From positions 1,612,001 to 1,676,000 of the forward strand of contig NC_018719.1 in NCBI RefSeq assembly GCF_000303155.1: a stretch of 64,000 nt of DNA, given 5' to 3'. The DNA is from Candidatus Nitrososphaera gargensis Ga9.2. GTDB taxonomy: Archaea; Thermoproteota; Nitrososphaeria; Nitrososphaerales; Nitrososphaeraceae. The translations under genes and the position numbers were made by a program. Positions within the stretch are counted from its first letter, which is position 1. Each line of letters begins with the position of its first letter. This document shows positions 50,255 to 60,190 of the stretch, one piece after another. The notes under the pieces were generated by a model. It did no database searches. It saw only the letters and a list, made by a program, of their open reading frames with translations, and was not told where the DNA came from.

Positions 50255-51838
50255 ATGGTAGAATCAGGCGGCAAACGAATAGTTTTGACTGCTGACCGCA
50301 GTTTAATGACAAACTACAGGGGCAATTTCCTCTACGGCTTCATTGCCTGCGGCCCATATGAACTTGTTCCAGAATTTGTTTTTGACAAGCTGTTCTGCCC
50401 GAGCGTCGAGACCGACCCGAACACCGGTGAAGTCAAGGTCGCGCAGTGCGGCCTGAGAAGAATTGAAGGTGCGCTGCTGAAGGAGTACAAGCGCGACGAG
50501 GTCTTCCTTGCACATCCAGAGATGCTGGATAAGTGTGTGGGCCCCGACACAAAAGTTGTGGGCATCAACGTGATGGACCCGCTTGGCATGGCTCCTGTGA
50601 CGACTACAATGTCACCAGAAAAATTGTCGTACGTCGCCATGAAGTTCAAGAAAATGTGTGCTTCCATTATCCAGTTGAAAAAGAAACATAATTTCAAGGT
50701 GGTCGTCGGAGGCAATGGCTCGTGGGAGCTTGCCAAGCCCGACAGGATGAAGATACACGGCATTGACACGGTGGTCATTGGAGAGGCTGACGAGCTTGCG
50801 CTTGACCTGTTCCATGACCTTGAGGCCGGCGATGCACCAGAGCTACTGCACACGTTTGTCCGCAACATCGAGAACGTGCCGATGATGCAGGGGCCAACTG
50901 TCAACTCGCTCATTGAAGCAATGCGCGGCTGCGGACGCGGCTGCGACTTTTGCGATGTCAACAAGCGCTCCAAAAAGGACTTTCCGCTCGAGAGGCTGCA
51001 AAAAGAGGCCAAGCTCAACCTGGACTATGGCTTTGACTCGATATGGCTCCAGTCAGACGAAATGTTGCTCTATGGCTGTGACAACAAGGACTTTGTGCCA
51101 AACGCCGACGCCATTCTCCACCTCTGGAGCGGTCTAAAGTCAACAGGCGCGCGCTTTGTAGGCACGACCCACATGACGCTTTCTGCCGTTGCGTCTTCTC
51201 CCGACCTTATCAAAAAGATGTCAGAGATAAATGAAATGCATGTCGCCGGCGGCAGGTGGCTTGCAACCAACCTTGGAGTCGAGACGGTCGCGCCAAGAAT
51301 GGTCAAGAAGCACCTCGGCGTCAAGACAAAGCCATTCCAGCCAGAGGAATGGGGCGCGGTGGTAAGAGAAGGCTGCAAGATTCTTAACCAGAACAACTGG
51401 TTCCCGGCGCTCACGCTCATAATTGGGTGGCCGGACGAGACGCCTGACGAGACCCAGTACACGATTGACCTGATTGACGACTTTAAGCAGACGAACATGA
51501 GAGGCCTTGTGGCACCGCTGCTCTACCAGGACTTCTCAGAAAAGAACTCGATGCACTTTGGCAACCTCAACGAGGCGCAGTTCACGCTATTCTGGAGGTG
51601 CTGGGAGCACAACCTGCGCGTGATAAACGACATCATACCGATAATCATCAGGAACAAGACCTATGGCCCGGCAATGAAGGTGTTCATGGCTGCGCTCATC
51701 AAGGCAGGCACGTGGGCTATCATGCGCTACCTCCGCGGCCTATCAAAGGAGCTGTTCAACGGCCAGGTTCCAGAAGACATTGTCGAAAGGTATTCGCGCA
51801 AGAAATCCGTGACGGCAGCAGCGTCGCCGCGGCTCTAA
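50255..51838 (+). CDS. B12-binding-type radical-SAM protein
   Basis: The N-terminal half is a Rossmann-like domain of the B12-binding group (TKVVGINVMDPLGMAPVTTT), and the second half a radical-SAM barrel with the [4Fe-4S] cysteines C226, C230, C233 in GCGRGCDFCDVNKRS. The protein is 527 residues. Such enzymes modify lipids, cofactors or RNA; archaeal relatives include GDGT ring synthases, which would fit a cyclised-lipid archaeon, but I cannot assign this one. The B12 His motif DxHxxG is not seen. It stands alone with its own promoter region. Confidence 0.8.
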   Translation: MVESGGKRIVLTADRSLMTNYRGNFLYGFIACGPYELVPEFVFDKLFCPSVETDPNTGEVKVAQCGLRRIEGALLKEYKRDEVFLAHPEMLDKCVGPDTKVVGINVMDPLGMAPVTTTMSPEKLSYVAMKFKKMCASIIQLKKKHNFKVVVGGNGSWELAKPDRMKIHGIDTVVIGEADELALDLFHDLEAGDAPELLHTFVRNIENVPMMQGPTVNSLIEAMRGCGRGCDFCDVNKRSKKDFPLERLQKEAKLNLDYGFDSIWLQSDEMLLYGCDNKDFVPNADAILHLWSGLKSTGARFVGTTHMTLSAVASSPDLIKKMSEINEMHVAGGRWLATNLGVETVAPRMVKKHLGVKTKPFQPEEWGAVVREGCKILNQNNWFPALTLIIGWPDETPDETQYTIDLIDDFKQTNMRGLVAPLLYQDFSEKNSMHFGNLNEAQFTLFWRCWEHNLRVINDIIPIIIRNKTYGPAMKVFMAALIKAGTWAIMRYLRGLSKELFNGQVPEDIVERYSRKKSVTAAASPRL

Positions 51839-52164
51839 CCTTTCATAGCCTTGATCGCTTCGTCAGCAAGCGTCGCAACTTTAGGCGTTAGGACGATAAA
51901 GTAATTCCTGTCTGCACGCTCGACTGCCGACACTGGCCTAAACTTTTTTGTCGAGACGTCAAACTCTACGAGACCCGGCTCAAGCTTGCCCTTTGTGTAT
52001 ATCATCATCAGGACTTCGCCTGAAAGCGGGGTTAGCGGCACGATGGAAAAGACATAGCCCTTGTACGAGCTGATGGGCATCACCTGCTTCATGTATGGCG
52101 CGACAGAGACAAGATAGAGGAAAACGTCCTCGATAGTCGCAAACTCTTCGAATTCAAACTTCAT
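51835..52164 (-). CDS. Hypothetical protein, 109 aa
   Basis: No family recognised. Strand-rich, with KFEFEEFATIEDVFLYLVS and YKGYVFSIVPLTPLSGEVL. The ATG at 52164 is preferred over an upstream frame extension. It converges with the radical-SAM gene and overlaps it by 4 bases. Confidence 0.55.
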   Translation of the reverse strand: MKFEFEEFATIEDVFLYLVSVAPYMKQVMPISSYKGYVFSIVPLTPLSGEVLMMIYTKGKLEPGLVEFDVSTKKFRPVSAVERADRNYFIVLTPKVATLADEAIKAMKG

Positions 52165-52207
52165 TAGTGTGTAGCTTAATTGACGAAAATATAAGGCTTT
52201 AAAAAAT

Positions 52208-53050
52208 CTAGCCGTATGATTCGAATTTGACGTCGTAGCTTCCATCCTTGCGCTTGTTGCGCTCGGTGACAAAGCCCTTCGGGATCAGGTAGTCCAGCGC
52301 ACCATCCACCGTTCCCTGCCAGCCGCAGATGTAGAACGATGTGTTCTCCGGCGTCACCTTCTCGCCCACCAGCTCTTCAAGCGGAGACAAGTCCTTGCCG
52401 GCCTTTGGCCTTAGGAACGACTCGACCCTACCCTTCTGGCCGTTCCAGGTCCTGTTGAACCATTCCTGCGGTCTGCTGATGCTTGCGCGGTAGCGGAAGT
52501 TCCACTTGTCTCTTCCCTTGTCAAGGCTCTCCTCTTCAAGCGAGGTCAGCAGGTCCTTGTAGCCAAGCTCGTCTACATAGCTGGCGCCGTGCAGCACCAC
52601 TATTTCGCGCTTGCTCCCTATGGCCTTCAGGTGCAAAGAGTATGACACAAAAGGCGCAAGTCCAGTTCCTCCGCCGATAAGCACCATCCTCCTGTTGTCT
52701 GGCCTGCCGTCGTGCATCTTTTCGTTTATGGTGAAAATGCCTGTCGGCTTGACCCACAGGATCTCGTCGCCTTCCTTCTTGTTGAATAGCTCTGTCGTGA
52801 GCCTGCCGGGCACCGGCTTGCGGACCCAGCGGATGTAAAGTTCAAAGCGCTTCTTTTGCTCCGGGGGCGACGCAATGGAATAAGCCCTGCGGATGATCTT
52901 GCCCTCACTTGGGACGTGCAGGCCGAGGGTGACGAACTGGCCCGCCTTAAAGTCAGGGATCGGGCCGTTCTCAGGCGTAATGTGGAAAATGCCAAGGTCT
53001 TCCTTGATTATCTGGATGTATGATATCTTGGCCTTGTTGTCAACTACCAT
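52208..53050 (-). CDS. Ferredoxin/flavodoxin-NADP reductase family flavoprotein
   Basis: FAD-binding IRRAYSIASPPEQ (residues 55-67) and NAD(P)-binding VLIGGGTGLAPFVSYSLHL plus the C-terminal SFYICGWQGTVDGAL identify the FNR family. It would pass electrons between NADPH and a small electron carrier. ATG 53050 is preferred to a TTG at 53077. Length 280 residues. The last recognisable core gene before the accessory region. Confidence 0.9.
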   Translation of the reverse strand: MVVDNKAKISYIQIIKEDLGIFHITPENGPIPDFKAGQFVTLGLHVPSEGKIIRRAYSIASPPEQKKRFELYIRWVRKPVPGRLTTELFNKKEGDEILWVKPTGIFTINEKMHDGRPDNRRMVLIGGGTGLAPFVSYSLHLKAIGSKREIVVLHGASYVDELGYKDLLTSLEEESLDKGRDKWNFRYRASISRPQEWFNRTWNGQKGRVESFLRPKAGKDLSPLEELVGEKVTPENTSFYICGWQGTVDGALDYLIPKGFVTERNKRKDGSYDVKFESYG

Positions 53051-53202
53051 ATGCCTGAGAAGTTCAGAAAATGGCAAATAAATACATTGTTACTACTGCA
53101 AATCAGCAAAGTAACAATCATGTTTCTTAAATACCACAGGTGACGATGTGCCAGCCGGTGTAACGAAACTGGCGGTCAACGGGCTTTTATACGCTAATTC
53201 GC

Positions 53203-54520
53203 ATGTGGGGTGCGACGCAGTGGTTTGACAGTACGGGTAAAGACATCAAGGTCGTTGGCAAGTCCCAGTAAGAGCTCAGACAGCTCTTGTCAGCCGGAGC
53301 TCCGGCAAAGGATAGGGGTATCAACATTGCCATCCAGGAAGGAGCCAAGGTGCGACATGAATGGAAAACAAAGTTCAAGCACAAGGCTCTGCCGAGTGCA
53401 GCTGACAGTGTCGTTTTCAACAACTTTTTGAACTCGATCAAGACTGTCAAGACCCTCGAACTGTATCACAAGGGGCTGCATAACCTCATGAAGGACGCCG
53501 GGATTACAAGTTACGAGTACCTTGCGACAGCCCCGGCATCAAAGATCGAGCAGGAAGTTATCAATTTCATTGCGAGAAGGGTCGCCAAGTCGCCATCTAT
53601 CACCGGGAATGGCATCTACAACTACACAAAACTCCTCCGACTTTTGTTAAATCAGAACAAGAGAAAGGACATCGACTGGGAGCGCATAGGCAGGGTCACT
53701 CCTGAATACAACAGCACTGCCGACGACGAAGCGTATTACATCGACCAGGTGCGGCTGGCGTTTGAATTTGCCAAGATACGTGGCAAAGTGACCATTGGAC
53801 TTATGTCAGGATCTGGGATGCGGCGTGGTGGCTTTGTAGGGCTGAACTTTCGGCATCTTGTAACGTCACCCAGGCTGGACAGGTACTGCATTTTCAAGGT
53901 GCGGGTGCATGCAGACACTGAGTATCACACGTTCACAACTCCCGAGACTAGGCGACTCATCGAGATATACTGGGAGCAGAGGATAAGGGACGGCGAGCCT
54001 GTTTCGCTTGACAGCCCGGTGATACGGGACGCATACAACCCCGAGGAGCCGGACAGTGTCAAGAACGTGGTTCCTGCAAACGAGAACATGATAAGCCATA
54101 TGATGATAAGGATACTGCAGGGGTGTGGTCTGCGGGTAAATATCCCGTCAGACCTGGAGAACGGCACATACGCAGGGTCTATTCGGCACGAGAAAGCTGG
54201 ATCACGGCTTTCGCAAGTTCTTCGAGACGACCTGCACCGACTGGGGACTCTCAGAGACCTACATGCGCCTTTTGCAGGGTCACAGGTCAAAGGGCTTGAA
54301 AACAAACTACTACCGACCAAAAGACGACGGCTACATTCTGGAAGGAAACGAGGCTGTCAGGGGCTATGTGCAGATGATATCGTATCTGACCATCAATAAT
54401 ACAACGCTTCTCGCATAGGAGAACGAGAAGCTGAAGGAAAAGCTGGAGAACATTGACATCTACATCGCTGATAAGGTAAAGGCAGAGGCAAAGAAGATGG
54501 TCGAAGAAGTGATGAGATGA
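53203..54520 (+). pseudogene. Tyrosine recombinase (integrase), decayed
   Basis: Tyrosine integrases insert genetic elements at attachment sites. ATG 53203 starts MWGATQWFDSTG, then an in-frame TAA occurs after 22 codons. The reading continues through the N-terminal DNA-binding half and the first catalytic Arg (SGMRRGGFVGL). Near 54190 a +1 shift is needed to read RKLDHGFRKFFETTCTDWG (H-x-x-R), LLQGHRSKG (His) and TNYYRPKDDG (Tyr). A TAG at 54416 then separates a coiled-coil tail. All catalytic residues survive across frames, so the gene was recently lost. Confidence 0.85.
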
Positions 54521-54685
54521 GAGCTGGACAGCGACTTCAAGCCTGAGAACATGACGCGGTAAGGAGCAAGTCTGCAAACTTTTTGCAATAGCCGCACTCA
54601 GGGTCGAGGGCTAGCACCCTACCCTGCAGGGTGGCATGCTTTTGATGTGGGTCAGGAGAGGCGAGGTCGCTTCCTTCACCACTTT

Positions 54686-54901
54686 TTATATCTCTGCAGC
54701 TAAGACTGGCTCGATTTCTTTGACAGCCTTGATCACTGCGGCGTCGGCGATCATTTGCTCGGTCTTCGTCAACTCCATTTGCACCCAACGCATGAAAATC
54801 AATGCGATAGAGACTTCTAGAATGATTGCAATGTTATTTTCTGATAACCCTGCTATTAACTGACCCATCCTTCCGACAGAAGCGATACCTACTGTTTTCA
54901 T
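54686..54901 (-). CDS. Small membrane protein, 71 aa
   Basis: One membrane helix in the middle (SENNIAIILEVSIALIFMRW) and a charged helical C-terminus (QMELTKTEQMIADAA). No family recognised. It shares an approximately 30-base intergenic region with the divergent gene at 54932. Confidence 0.45.
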   Translation of the reverse strand: MKTVGIASVGRMGQLIAGLSENNIAIILEVSIALIFMRWVQMELTKTEQMIADAAVIKAVKEIEPVLAAEI

Positions 54902-54931
54902 TTATTAATATGTGGAATTTTTCCAGATGGT

Positions 54932-55411
54932 ATGTCCTCCAACAGTATTGAGACAAGTTCTAAGCGCTATCCTGCAGACTTTATCCCTAATGGCAGACAC
55001 CAAGTATTGACACTACCTAGCGGTAAAGAAGTTTCAATACCTCTAGTTAATAATTTGACATTCAATCGTTGGACGGGTAGGCACGTCTACAATACTTTCG
55101 GATGTAAGCCAATTGTCGAATATGATGGCAGTTGGATGTTTGCAGAGCTAGCTATCATGAAGATGGTAGTAAAGGCAGGATGGTCTGCTAGGTGGGTGGA
55201 AGTTTATTATTTGAAAAAGAAAGAACCTTACTATCTAGTTGATTGGAATGATACACCATCTGGATTCCATCAGATATCTGTTCCACTAGACAGCCCGTTT
55301 CATATAGACCCGATGTCCAAAATTGATAAGAATTGTGCAATTGTCCATGCCAAGACTCTTGCCAATGTCAAGAATCCCAAAAAGAAAACCAAACCTTATT
55401 CAGGATGTTAG
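54932..55411 (+). CDS. Hypothetical protein, 159 aa
   Basis: No family recognised. AT-rich codon use. Features YPADFIPNGRHQVLTLPSG, FAELAIMKMVVKAGWSARWV and a lysine-rich tail. Followed one base after its stop by the next small ORF on the same strand. Confidence 0.55.
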   Translation: MSSNSIETSSKRYPADFIPNGRHQVLTLPSGKEVSIPLVNNLTFNRWTGRHVYNTFGCKPIVEYDGSWMFAELAIMKMVVKAGWSARWVEVYYLKKKEPYYLVDWNDTPSGFHQISVPLDSPFHIDPMSKIDKNCAIVHAKTLANVKNPKKKTKPYSGC

Positions 55412-55412
55412 G

Positions 55413-55583
55413 ATGTCCTTGTATAGAATAAAGAAGGTAGAACATTATTTATCGAATCCAAACATTGCAAAAAAGACAAGATTCAGGAGGGGTCAAACTA
55501 GATGGCTTGAAGCTAGTTTGATGACAGGTCTGCAGGAAGATAATTTTCTCATAGTTGAATGGAAATTTCCAGATGAAAGTTAG
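55413..55583 (+). CDS. Small basic hypothetical protein, 56 aa
   Basis: Begins one base after the stop of the upstream gene. MSLYRIKKVEHYLSNPNIAK and RFRRGQTRWLEASLM are basic and helical. No family recognised. Confidence 0.45.
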   Translation: MSLYRIKKVEHYLSNPNIAKKTRFRRGQTRWLEASLMTGLQEDNFLIVEWKFPDES

Positions 55584-55642
55584 GGTCCTCAAATGCGGAA
55601 TGGACGCCTTTCGCCTTTAGACCTGTGACTGTGCTATATCGA

Positions 55643-55903
55643 CTACCTAAAAACTACAAAGAAACATAATTGGTCCTTTGAGCTATCGATTACTGCTGAA
55701 AGCTCGGCATTGACTTCTTGCGCTGCTTTTTCCAATGGAGGAATATCTATCGCACTCACATTTTTTGTATTGAAAAAAATAAGACAGGTATTAAGGTCAT
55801 CATCAAAATCTAGCCTGTCGTAAATGATGCCATTAGCCATTAGAGAATGCTCTAACCGTCTGACTCTTTCATGTCCACTACTGTCAGAGACAGAATCATG
55901 CAT
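55643..55903 (-). CDS. Hypothetical protein, 86 aa
   Basis: No family recognised. Contains GIIYDRLDFDDDLNTCLIFF and PPLEKAAQEVNAELSAVI, an alpha/beta-like pattern. Neighbours are other unknown accessory ORFs. Confidence 0.45.
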   Translation of the reverse strand: MHDSVSDSSGHERVRRLEHSLMANGIIYDRLDFDDDLNTCLIFFNTKNVSAIDIPPLEKAAQEVNAELSAVIDSSKDQLCFFVVFR

Positions 55904-56415
55904 TAAGCTCTAGACACACTACCATGACTCTGCTTTTCGCTGAGAAAGTAATGATAAATGAGTTCTGAAGATTGGCTCTAGAGACAGATACTTTGGGTCA
56001 TGACTACAACAGCGGTGCAGGTGCTATCCTGTCAAATTCATTCAGTCTAATATACTGGACCACATACCTTGCAAATGTAAAGCGGGTCTGCAAAGTCACC
56101 CGTCATTTTGAATCTAGCAACAAGATAGCAGCGGGGACACCTGCCTTTGACTGTAGTGGACTTTGACCGATTGATTCTCTGGAAATACTTTCTTAGTTTT
56201 CCTTTGCCTTTACGCATCAGATAGGCTTGGCAGAGTCACATTATTGACTGCGACTACTGACAGAATCAAAACTCTGAAAGTTTTGCTAAAGTATTTTTGT
56301 GTAGCAATGTGTAATGCCCGCAGACATCAAAAGTGGTTGGGGTCAGGGAAAGTCAATTAAGTAAAGGCTTGACGTGAGTTTGTTTGCCCGCCCTTAGGGT
56401 CTGCGGGTATTTGAA

Positions 56416-57039
56416 TTATGAAGTCTGAACTTGCTTTTTGTTATTATCATACTTCATTAACTGTGCAACGGTGACAAAGGGTGAGTTCTGGTCAGCAAGC
56501 ATCCTATTTTGTCTCATAATTTTTTCTTCAGCTTCTACATATGCCATAACTAATAGCTCTTCAATCTCCTTCCTTTCTTCTACATCAGCAGGGTCCTCAT
56601 TACTGTCGCTGCTGGATTGTTTGCCACTTTTGCTTTTGACTGATTCAAACGATATTTTGTAAAATTTTGATTTTAGCCTAGATGCCTTTTCGTGTAACGG
56701 TATGACGCTCTTTGGCATTCGGCTTTCCGTGACTTGATGTGATGATGGATATGCTTCATCTAGCTGGGAAACCACAGACTTTGAACTGCTTTTTACAATA
56801 ATTATTTCATCTTGATAACCATGATGGATAAGCCATTGTAAAGCCCTTATCAAAGCAGTGTATGTAGCAATACTACTGCTAGCTATTGATGCTTGTGAAT
56901 TTGCTTTTTCAGCAAGTCCAAATGCTTCATGCGGCAAGTGACCTTCTTTATCTCTGATAACATAGGCGTAACATGCAAAGCCGCCAAAATCACTGCTCAT
57001 GGACGGACCTAGAATACGAACCGAGATTACTTGCTTCAT
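56416..57039 (-). CDS. RNase H-fold protein lacking catalytic residues
   Basis: FGGFACYAYVIRDKEG and SSSIATYTALIRALQWLI followed by DEIIIVKSSSKSVVSQL track the strands and helices of RNase HI. However the catalytic Glu (E-x-x-A position) is Thr in ATYTAL and the SDS motif is SSS, so nuclease activity is unlikely. A charged C-terminal extension of about 100 residues follows. Length about 207 residues from ATG 57039. It may be a degenerate or binding-only homologue. Confidence 0.55.
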   Translation of the reverse strand: MKQVISVRILGPSMSSDFGGFACYAYVIRDKEGHLPHEAFGLAEKANSQASIASSSIATYTALIRALQWLIHHGYQDEIIIVKSSSKSVVSQLDEAYPSSHQVTESRMPKSVIPLHEKASRLKSKFYKISFESVKSKSGKQSSSDSNEDPADVEERKEIEELLVMAYVEAEEKIMRQNRMLADQNSPFVTVAQLMKYDNNKKQVQTS

Positions 57040-57147
57040 CCGAAAGTTTTTGCATTTCACTCATTTAATGCAACTTACATACGGACTGACTTCTTTGGCT
57101 TTTTATGCATGCTTTTAGGTCAGGTTGACTCCATTTTAATTACTATC

Positions 57148-57353
57148 ATGTCTACAGAGCAAATCCTAGACCTTATAATCAATTACGCATATACAAGAAA
57201 GAAATTGAAAAACACAAAGCATTGTTTGGACCTGTGCAAAACCATGCTTAACAGATAGATGACGCAAAAATCAACGAGATTGACAAGTGGATAAGATTCT
57301 TGATTGAAGTTAAGCATGGTAAAGTGGACTTGTCAGGAGCAGCGCAGGCTTAA
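57148..57353 (+). pseudogene. Short gene with frameshift and stop
   Basis: ATG 57148 starts MSTEQILDLIINYAY. One base shift after that leads to KKEIEKHKALFGPVQNHA, an in-frame TAA, then QIDDAKINEIDKWIRFLIEVK, a coherent helical protein of about 67 residues. Decay of a small accessory gene is the simplest reading. Confidence 0.45.
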
Positions 57354-57442
57354 TTTCTGTCTCCGCATGGGCTTCCATCCCTGACTCTGTTACTCAGTTT
57401 TATAAGTTCAAAATGCCATAGTTTGACTGTAGAGATATCATT

Positions 57443-57544
57443 ATGATTAACAGATACAAACATCAGCAAAGACTAAACCACAAATGCGTCCACACTACAG
57501 GACCAAAATGCGCTATATGCAATAACCTATGTCATTGCAGATAA
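57443..57544 (+). CDS. Cys-rich mini-ORF, 33 aa
   Basis: Encodes HKCVHTTGPKCAICNNLCHC, five Cys and a His in a small space, possibly a metal-binding peptide. Only composition supports it. The sequence from 57545 to 57927 shows no other gene. Confidence 0.35.
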   Translation: MINRYKHQQRLNHKCVHTTGPKCAICNNLCHCR

Positions 57545-57927
57545 TTACAAAAGGAGAAAGTAAAGGAAAGAGAACCATCTAGCTTTCCCCCTGCTTCTTT
57601 TCATTTATGCGCTAGTATACATGTATCTCTATCTTGTGTGACCAAGCTCTTCGAAGATTCTAGAGAATTACAGATGTCACACTGCCAATGCACCAAGAGA
57701 TTCACACCGTTGTCATCTATAATTCGATTGACGATGTTTCTCTTTTTGGTCCTATTATTGTTTTTCATTGAGTTGCCGCGGACATTATCATTTTAATACT
57801 TTTTGAGAGCGATGTCCAGAACATGCAAATGCATGTTATGATATCCGACAGACGAAAAATTCTCTGCATGGTCATGATTGAAAAAATTAGAAAAGCAGGA
57901 CCGAATGCTAGCTGGTCTTTGCGACTT

Positions 57928-58588
57928 TCAGTCCATGTCTTTCTCTGCAAAGTAAATTACGAATCCAAATAGGCTAGCAAGTTGAATCGCTGTAATTAGA
58001 ATGTCAAAAACACCCGGTGAATACATCTCTGTCAAAAAGCCCTCTGCTACTATTTTCATGACAATGTCTACTGCAAAGGCTAACCTATCACTGACAGGAC
58101 CGCTTTTTTTCAGCAGCAACAGTCCTGTCAAAACTAGACCCACAGATGCTATCAATTCAGACAGTCCCCCTGCAAAGTTGTAAAGCAATTGGTTAGCAAC
58201 TTCGCCACTGCACATCTGATGTCCCCCTCTGATGTCAAAGGCTATGACTGATTGATAGCCTTCAGAGATGCAGACTAGACGATGGCCTATTTCGTGGATG
58301 GGTGTAAACAATGCTATTCCTGCAATGACATACAGTAGGAAAGAATAGACCGCAATTTTGATATACGCTGGCTGCTACTTTTGCTTGTTTACTGCAGACA
58401 TATACTTTGACATTAATAGAGAACATACGGTCAGCTATAAGCACAGTGTTGTATAGAAAAAAGAAAAGCAGCACCGCTAAGAGTAGTAGTCCAGTGCTCA
58501 GTAGTGCTTTTCGTTTCGGTCCGTCAGGTAGGACTCTGCAAGTCTGCTTGCAGTCGGACCTTAGATAATGGTGTGCTACCTTTGACAT
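57928..58588 (-). pseudogene. Membrane zinc-peptidase-like gene (M50-like), frameshifted
   Basis: The second piece has HEIGH in FTPIHEIGHRLVCISEGY, directly after membrane-helix sequence SFLLYVIAGIALF, and further helices (GGLSELIASVGLVLTGLLL), the layout of site-2 protease-like membrane metallopeptidases. The first helix and N-terminus (LLSTGLLLLAVLLFFFLY) lie in another frame and end around a TAG near 58380. One indel there would join them. Function unknown. No other M50 motif (such as NxxPxxxxDG) is seen, so the assignment is weak. Confidence 0.5.
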
Positions 58589-58731
58589 GGATTTAACACC
58601 TTCTAGGTCCTCAGTTCTGTGATGGCTTTACACTCTGGATACATCTCAATGCCATTGTCATAATACCTGCGCTAATTATCCGGGCTTTATCGAAGAGAAG
58701 GAAAGTAGTGGAAGCAGCTCAAGCAATCTGC

Positions 58732-59802
58732 CTAGCGATTTCGTCCTCTACTCTTTTCCTTCGCATTTCTTGACTTTACATAAAACACAACCGCACCGCT
58801 TCCAATTCCCGCTGCCAAAAGTCCAAACATTACCAACATCGAAGGATTTCCAAGTAACTCTATTTGCGTCCCTGACGGCGTATTTACCCTCCTACTCTGC
58901 TCTGTCATTATAGCCTGCTCTGAACACTTTTCTTCCTCTATCCCCAGCTCTTTGCACTCCTCTAGCATCTCGGGCGTGGGCGGTGCCAGCTTCGGTTGGA
59001 GCAACGAAGTATCAAAGGCAAAGATAGCCAGCGATGTCGTTTCGACATTTGTCTGGCTATCCTGCACAAAACCTGACCTGTAATGCGTGTAAACTCCACC
59101 GGTTTCTGCATCCTGCAACTTTGTCAGTATTTCATCTGCCTTACCTGCAACAATAACGTCCTCGTCGCCACCCCTTGCCAGCTCTGCAGCTATCTTCCAT
59201 AATGCTACTTTGTATGTGCTATAGCGGTTATCATCAGCCGCATAAGCCCTGTCTTTGAATCCAGTGCCATCAAACATCCTCTGACCAGCAAGATAGCACT
59301 CGGTGCTTTGCGCATAATCGCCAATCTTGTAATAATGAATGGCTTTTAGAAATGCAATATCGGCATAGTCTGCACACTGAAGTTCGGTATTACCTGTCGA
59401 AAAGTCAGTATACCACACCTTATCAGTGACGTTTTTGTTTAACGGAGCTAGAAATGACGTGTCCTTTCCCAGTATTGCCCCGTACGCTGACCTGAACGCA
59501 CCGTAATCCCCCATGTAGTTCAGTATAGACTTGGTAATGTTTTCTGATATGTTGGGAGTGTAGCCTCTTAGCGCAGCGGCAGCAAGCTCGTTATCAGACC
59601 AAAGCCAGTATTTTTCGATATGCTCGTTTTCTCTGACCAGCCCAAGTGACGGGTCGTATTGCGATAGTATGTAAGACTGTGCTTTCTGCAAGTCAAAGGC
59701 AATATCATCATTATTGGTAGAACCAGATGCATGAGCTTGAAATGGTACCAATGAAAGGAACTGCGTTGCTATCATCAGTGCGAAAAAACTAGTAGGATTC
59801 AC
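58732..59802 (-). CDS. Secreted membrane-anchored protein, 356 aa
   Basis: Residues 1-26 are a signal peptide (FFALMIATQFLSLVPFQAHA). The central domain is helical with many Trp, Tyr and Asp (YWLWSDNELAAAALRGY; GNTELQCADYADIAFLKAI), suggesting an alpha/alpha-toroid domain of the glycoside-hydrolase or lyase type. A C-terminal membrane helix (SMLVMFGLLAAGIGSGAVV) and basic tail anchor it. No specific family recognised. ATG start. Confidence 0.65.
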   Translation of the reverse strand: MNPTSFFALMIATQFLSLVPFQAHASGSTNNDDIAFDLQKAQSYILSQYDPSLGLVRENEHIEKYWLWSDNELAAAALRGYTPNISENITKSILNYMGDYGAFRSAYGAILGKDTSFLAPLNKNVTDKVWYTDFSTGNTELQCADYADIAFLKAIHYYKIGDYAQSTECYLAGQRMFDGTGFKDRAYAADDNRYSTYKVALWKIAAELARGGDEDVIVAGKADEILTKLQDAETGGVYTHYRSGFVQDSQTNVETTSLAIFAFDTSLLQPKLAPPTPEMLEECKELGIEEEKCSEQAIMTEQSRRVNTPSGTQIELLGNPSMLVMFGLLAAGIGSGAVVFYVKSRNAKEKSRGRNR

Positions 59803-59926
59803 AACCAGTGTTGAATATGATTTGCTAGTTTGGGGCTAATGAACATTTCCGTCTGTTGGCAAGATGTAATGAGCCTTTGTGGCTACTCGAGTATCCATCA
59901 AAAAAGATATGGAAGCAAATCAAGCC

Positions 59927-60178
59927 CTAAGCCTGTACTCGCTCGATATATTCCAGCTGAAGTTCTGCAAAGGTTTTATCCGCAGCAAGTTTGTCCGCAG
60001 CCCAGATCACGATTTGTTTCTTGCGTAAGATGTAGGCAAATGGTTGTACCGCAGTATGGCATTTAACAAAGTCTTGTGGCGTCTTGGCGGCATTTGTTTG
60101 TTCGATTAGATAGGATGATGATGACGACATCGCCATGTCAAAATACAAAAAATGAAAAATGCCCATAGCTAGCTGCAT
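59927..60178 (-). CDS. Hypothetical protein, about 83 aa
   Basis: No family recognised. KTPQDFVKCHTAVQPFAYIL and ADKTFAELQLEYIERVQA look protein-like. ATG 60178 or the one at 60166 may be the start. Confidence 0.4.
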   Translation of the reverse strand: MQLAMGIFHFLYFDMAMSSSSSYLIEQTNAAKTPQDFVKCHTAVQPFAYILRKKQIVIWAADKLAADKTFAELQLEYIERVQA

Positions 60179-60190
60179 TTTACTTTTCAA

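Noticed and set aside
53125-53202. tRNA gene as integrase target before 53203
   Set aside because: GCCAG...CTGGC forms a small hairpin, but there is no acceptor, anticodon or T arm, so no tRNA is called.
54608-54640. Palindrome around ACCCTGCAGGGT as an attachment site
   Set aside because: Short palindrome with no second copy seen in the window; not enough to call an att site.
55972-56166. Plus-strand 64-residue frame
   Set aside because: TTG start and composition without coding signs; it lies between unknown accessory ORFs with no upstream signal.
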